In this document: in pieces, positions 63,692 through 64,000 of the stretch
Layout: each line of letters starts with the position of its first letter
Position numbering within the stretch: the stretch's first letter is position 1
Program-made: the position numbers and the translations under genes
Source of the DNA: JANSXG01 sp024743075
Lineage (GTDB): Bacteria > Planctomycetota > Phycisphaerae > Phycisphaerales > UBA1924
Length of the DNA stretch: 64,000 nt
Assembly (NCBI GenBank): GCA_042140185.1
Contig: CP159477.1
Location: 62,001-126,000 of the forward strand
Direction: 5' to 3'
The notes under the pieces: generated by a model
What the model saw: the letters and a program-made list of their open reading frames with translations, nothing else
Told to the model about the DNA's origin: nothing
The model's database searches: none

Positions 63692-64000
63692 TCATTCTGA
63701 CCCGAACGCCGGTTCTCGGACGCGCTGCTCCACGCTCTCGCCGGACGCCAGGCCCCTTTGGAGGCAATCGGCGAGGTGCGCGAGAAGCAGCCAAGGTGAG
63801 CTGGTTCCGAGTCGAAGAGGCGGACCGCTCGAATCGGCGCTGCCCGCAATCGCATCGCATGATATCCGTAGCCCGTCGAGGGACACCGCGCTACGCCGGA
63901 GCCAGCCGGGTTTGCGAGTGGGGCCTTTGATCTCCCATTGGGTCTCGCGGAGGTCGCGGACCTCCCACGGCCCGCCGCCGCTCAGCGCATCGAGCGCTTC
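63692..64000 (-). CDS. Partial hypothetical protein (C-terminal 102 residues)
   Basis: An open frame on the minus strand runs in from the right edge and ends at 63692. The visible part contains GGGPWEVRDLRETQWEIKGP, WLRRSAVSLDGLRISCDAIAG, and LGTSSPWLLLAHLADCLQRG, ending EPAFGSE. The third-position GC bias is consistent with coding. I do not recognise the family. It lies about 100 bases upstream of manA on the same strand. Confidence 0.45.
   Translation of the reverse strand, partial: EALDALSGGGPWEVRDLRETQWEIKGPTRKPGWLRRSAVSLDGLRISCDAIAGSADSSGPPLRLGTSSPWLLLAHLADCLQRGLASGESVEQRVREPAFGSE

Overview
The window is GC-rich (roughly two thirds G+C) bacterial chromosome with closely packed, mostly housekeeping genes. 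The gene mix points to a planctomycete of the class Phycisphaerae, probably marine: a long MoxR/Bat aerotolerance operon, a type IV pilus/type II secretion operon with a planctomycete-like set of pseudopilins, a UDPGP-type uridylyltransferase, an RdgC-like protein of the non-proteobacterial kind and strongly acidic exported proteins. This assignment rests on gene content only. I see no phage, insertion sequence, integron or CRISPR array, and no obvious transferred island.

Layout. 1-3.4 kb: a partial unknown gene, an RdgC-like gene, a small lipoprotein, and an O6-alkylguanine-DNA alkyltransferase/short-chain dehydrogenase pair. 3.4-11.8 kb: a solute-binding protein and central metabolism (pyruvate kinase, CinA, UTP-sugar-1-phosphate uridylyltransferase, PhoU, enolase). 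12.1-14.2 kb: a GAF-LuxR regulator, a nitrilase-family amidase, and a gene-free stretch holding a probable structured non-coding RNA with its own promoter and a very strong terminator. 14.2-20 kb: an FHA domain fused to a GspE/PilB-type ATPase, a double-PA14 exported protein, an SMP-30 lactonase, and a response regulator/HD-GYP pair. 20-32.1 kb (minus strand): a pilus/secretion locus in the order histidine kinase, STAS protein, PilB, PilC, PilM, PilN, PilO, PilP-like, terminator, major pilin, four minor pilins (the last carrying a LamG-type module). 32.3-38.7 kb: an S9 peptidase with extra domains, an unusual four-gene Rieske/ferric-reductase-like membrane module, and a Tat-type superoxide dismutase. 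38.9-48.1 kb: the MoxR-DUF58-Bat operon. 48.1-52.1 kb: a CNNM-type transporter, an FAD amine-oxidase-like protein, a redoxin/membrane-protein pair, tRNA-Gln(CUG) and a conserved small protein. 52.3-58.8 kb: a sugar-type ABC importer operon (binding protein, two permeases, MsmK-type ATPase) ending in a YmdB-like phosphodiesterase. 58.9-64 kb: a DegT-family aminotransferase, a large MscS-type channel, a class I mannose-6-phosphate isomerase and a partial unknown gene.

One feature dominates how this window must be read. Fourteen otherwise convincing genes, including pyruvate kinase, PilM and ManA, are broken by single missing bases (17 sites). Restoring one base per site (two at one site) gives an intact family member each time, with a length divisible by three. 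Nearly all sites can be placed in a G-run followed by CGC. The most economical explanation is systematic sequence error, perhaps linked to a base modification, not mass pseudogene formation. I annotate these genes as CDS across the break and flag each one. A second window-wide pattern is that several genes at the head of transcription units lack a Shine-Dalgarno sequence and have a -10-like hexamer ending 6-8 nt before the start codon, which suggests leaderless messages.
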